A stretch of DNA of 64,000 nt, taken from assembly GCA_016801845.1 (NCBI GenBank), contig CM028914.1, positions 19,667,272-19,731,271 of the forward strand. The letters are read 5' to 3'. The notes beneath the pieces were generated by a model, which saw only the letters and a list, made by a program, of their open reading frames with translations, was not told the origin of the DNA and made no database searches. This DNA is from Polydactylus sextarius (Eukaryota; Chordata; Actinopteri; Polynemidae). The position numbers were made by a program, and so were the translations under genes. Of this stretch, positions 61,091 to 64,000 are shown piece after piece. Each line of letters begins with the position of its first letter. Position 1 is the first letter of the stretch.

Positions 61091-61741
61091 CCACTAAATG
61101 AACAACTGAGAGTTAAGTCAGGGCAAACCGGTCACATCCACTACCTGTTTTTAATGAAAAGGATGAGCAGGAGATCCTGCTGCTGAGAATGATTTAAACT
61201 GACAGTTGTGTTTTGAGGCACACACTTTAAACATCTCTTTTGTAGAGATGGAGAATGTGTTCATGGAGGTTTAATGAATCGGAGCCAGGACAGATGTGGA
61301 GCAACAACTGATTCCTAATAGTTAACACTGCTGAGGACCTCTATATTAAGACTTGACTTAGCTCTGTTCTATTTAATTTGTCACCCTAAACAGTCAGAAA
61401 AGATGTCATTTCAATGGCTTCATAAAAGTGTAATAAAATTATATTAAATGGCATATTCACATGTGATCCCGCTCATAAAATAATGTAGATTAATTGCCCC
61501 TCTCTCTAGAGCATGAGGTAAGAGAGTTTATGGCTTTAATGACCAATACGACATAAAGCTGTCTGTCTGCAGGGTGCCACGGTGCATATGTCATCTCTGA
61601 AAAGATATACCATAGCAAGTGAGCAAATCAAGGACAGTGATTATGTAGATTATGAAAGTAATACTCTCACAGATGACATTATACACCAACATGGTGACTT
61701 CATATGGGCAAAGGCCAGAGGTCCATTAACCATTTCACTCT
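61091..61741. other. Spacer
   Basis: Nothing recognised. Moderately AT-rich. Confidence 0.55.
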
Positions 61742-61821
61742 TAAGTTCATGCAAGGACTTAACATTAACCCACAATATGTGAGCATATTATGGGTTAATG
61801 TTAAGTCCTTACTTAAACTTA
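61742..61821. ncRNA. 80-nt near-perfect hairpin (candidate microRNA precursor or foldback element)
   Basis: AAGGACTTAACATTAACCCA at 61753-61772 is the exact reverse complement of TGGGTTAATGTTAAGTCCTT at 61791-61810. After one C/A mismatch the stem continues for six more pairs (AATATG with CATATT) around the loop TGAG. Outside, after about five partly paired positions, TAAGTT (61742-61747) pairs with AACTTA (61816-61821). Size and shape fit a pre-miRNA, but the near-perfect pairing also fits a young inverted duplication or a MITE. Strand unknown. Confidence 0.45.
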
Positions 61822-62399
61822 TTTATCCTTCTATTCTTTTTTGTCTTGCAGTCACCTTAAAACTTAGACAGTGTGTAGTAAATAGTTTTATCTGATACCA
61901 AATCTAATGTTGTGACTTGAAGTAAGAACATCTTATAAAACAACTTAAAGCATAAAATATACCATGTAAAGACATCCTTTATTTTTTTTTTTTTTTTATG
62001 CAAAAGTGTCGACCAACAAGTTAAAATCTGTTCATATGCTTAATTGGCCTCTAAATGTCGAAACCTTCAGATAAAGAGATATACTGTATGTTTATTCTTG
62101 AGCAATGCTGTTTTCATAGCTCACCACCCAAAGAGACACAATGGAGGCCTTGTACCATATAAATAATTTAAAGTGTAAATCCATAGCCTGCACTGCACAC
62201 ACTTCATCAGAGTGCTTCAGTTCCCGTGAATGCACAGGAGTTGCCCTGCTCAGTGATGCTTTATGAAACCACTGTGTAAAATACACAGTCATTTCCTCCA
62301 ACAGTTTGGGCTGAAGCCTGTTAGAGTCCATGACCTTGTAATCCCCCCCTCCCCACCCCCCCACTTCCCACCCTTGGAGCAGCCCACCCAATTACACTT
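61822..62399. other. Spacer
   Basis: T run at 61982-61997 and a C-rich stretch at 62343-62362. Nothing else recognised. Confidence 0.55.
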
Positions 62400-63090
62400 T
62401 TAGAGACTGCTCCAGACTCCTGGTGCTTGGCTCAAGTCTTCGCAATTTCCCCATCTATCAATATGAATTGAGATGTTGTGCCTATGGCCCCATTGTGGCA
62501 GTCAAAATGATATATTATATTCAACGACTGTCATATCAAATTACTTGCAAGGAAACAGCTCATATAGCATGCCAATAAAACATAGATGGTGCCCAAAGGC
62601 TGTCATTGCAAAGGGAAGGTGGTGGGAACACAGAATACCTCAGAGGACCATAATGAGATGTTCTTTGTGTAGACTAGTGATCACTGCTCTGTGTAGCCCT
62701 CACATTGCTATACCTCCTCACTATCAAATCAAATTGCTGCTGGCTAATAAATTAAAACAACAGGAGGTGTAGCCCACTTCAACCCCATGACCAAATCAAT
62801 AGTGTCCCCTCTTGGCTGACAGCTTAATCGCCTGTACTGCCTGAACCAACAAAATAAAAGCCCATTGTGCTGGCCAAGCACTTTTTATCCCTTCTCTCCC
62901 AGTCTGACCTTGCTAAAGCCAATAAACTCCACTCCTGTTACTCACTCTCCCCCAGTGGTGTCTCATTCAGAGGACGGACACCAGATAACACATGTAATAA
63001 GTGCATCCGTCCTCTCTATCGATGGGAGTACTGATCCAAAGTAGGTATTAATAAAGAGTAGGGGCTTGACTGAGGCAGGACAATGATTTT
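62400..63090. promoter_or_regulatory. Candidate conserved non-coding element cluster
   Basis: Long repeat-free complex block with ATCAATATGAATTGAG, TATGGCCCCATTGTGGC, CATATCAAATTACTTGC, GGCTAATAAATTAAAAC, GACAGCTTAATCGCC and AACACATGTAATAAGTGC. No coding frame with splice support. Texture-based call. Confidence 0.4.
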
Positions 63091-64000
63091 GTTTGATACA
63101 GATATTGATAAGAGATTTAACAGAGGCTGTTGTCAGTAAAAATCAGGCCCAATGTTGGTCCATTGTCTGCTTAAGACCCTTTGGTGAGCTTTGGCTGATA
63201 GTGAGTAAGAAGTGACCCCAGTGCAAAATCGATGTGGCTGCTGCATTCTGAGAACAATGCTGTTTTTTCACTTGACTGCCTTTTTGGAAAACACAATCCA
63301 ATCTGTCTTCATTAGCTTCTCAGTAAGTATTAAGGAGATTGCTACTGATCTGAACTTTTGGTTAATGGAGCACAAACCGTAAAGCTGAATTCTATGATTT
63401 TCTTTAAACTACAGTAAAAATTATACACTTGAGAGCAAATCTGGGAAAATAAACATGATATAAATTTCATGTTGTAGTTCACAACCACCACGTCTCCAAC
63501 AACCTTTCAGTCAGTAACAATACTGGCAGTTGAAACCAATATGATTCCTTTTATTACTCACCATAAGTCAGAGTATTTTGTTTTGGTTTGTTTTCTTATC
63601 CTCAGTTGGGAAGTGGATGCTTGTTTATATAGAAGGAAGTAAGAAAAACATTTTGAACTGACAAAGACACGGACAGAAAGACTGTAAAGCACAAGTAGTA
63701 CAATTTTCTGTCAGGTCAAACTAAGTTTATTTAGTTCAAATCAACTCAGCATCAATGGGATCATTAGAAACAACAATGTAGATGATAAGACATAAGAGTA
63801 TAGAAGCCATGAAAGGAAGTACTATATTCGGGTAATAATTAAAGCCAAATAGTGCCTTAAATCTCCTACTTTCATTAGAACTTAAAAGTTAATTGTGCTT
63901 GGTAGGTAAGGAAACACCCCAATAAATATTTATAAGAAAAAAAGTTAATTGAGCTACAAGATGTTACATATAAAATACAGTTAAAATATATGTGTTAAGA
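63091..64000. other. Spacer to window end
   Basis: Increasingly AT-rich. No gene, exon or repeat recognised. Confidence 0.55.

Noticed and set aside
3431..64000. Prokaryote-style systems (CRISPR array, operon, toxin-antitoxin)
   Set aside because: No regularly spaced direct repeats with unique spacers and no tightly packed open frames. The DNA is clearly vertebrate intergenic sequence.

Overview
This is vertebrate genomic DNA, most likely from a teleost fish. The evidence is a spliced gene with canonical GT/AG introns of only about 125-555 bp, many CA/TG microsatellites, and several repeat families typical of fish genomes: tRNA-derived SINE-like elements, a Tc1/mariner-like MITE, a LINE remnant, and TG-flanked GGTTAGG-rich repeats. 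There are no bacterial operons, ribosome binding sites or CRISPR arrays.

The only protein-coding gene I can support is at the left edge. Bases 1-2886 on the plus strand hold the last seven exons of ints2 (Integrator complex subunit 2), entering the window mid-gene and ending at a TAA stop. A 3' UTR of about 0.54 kb follows, with a polyadenylation signal at 3404-3409. The exons join in frame to about 388 codons, roughly the C-terminal third of a protein of about 1,200 residues.

The remaining ~60.5 kb (3.4-64 kb) reads as a gene desert. No stretch shows an open frame joined by splice sites that resembles a known protein, and the longest open frames (about 150 codons) look like chance. The desert alternates AT-rich, repeat-bearing spacer with blocks of complex, motif-rich, repeat-free sequence that look like candidate conserved non-coding elements. 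The best blocks are near 8.5-9.1, 10.0-10.5, 16.7-17.7, 23.4-23.6, 26.8-27.2, 31.6, 34.0-35.0, 44.9-45.3, 54.9-55.5, 58.4-58.7, 60.2-61.1 and 62.4-63.1 kb. Many contain homeodomain-type TAATTA cores, PBX-HOX, MEIS, SOX, RUNX or ZEB-like motifs. Conservation could not be measured here, so these calls are inferences from texture and motifs. In mammals INTS2 lies near BRIP1, TBX4 and TBX2, so one hypothesis is that this desert belongs to a developmental-gene regulatory landscape.

Structured elements in the desert include a ~750 bp MITE with ~50 bp terminal inverted repeats (11876-12625), a 279 bp Tc1/mariner-type MITE flanked by TA (35853-36131), a frameshifted LINE endonuclease remnant (38420-38735, minus), two tRNA-derived repeats side by side (46518-47165), and a smaller tRNA-like relic (37595-37668). 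There is also a CpG-rich promoter-like patch with an NRF1-type motif (11040-11290) and an 80-nt near-perfect hairpin at 61742-61821 that resembles a microRNA precursor or a young inverted duplication.
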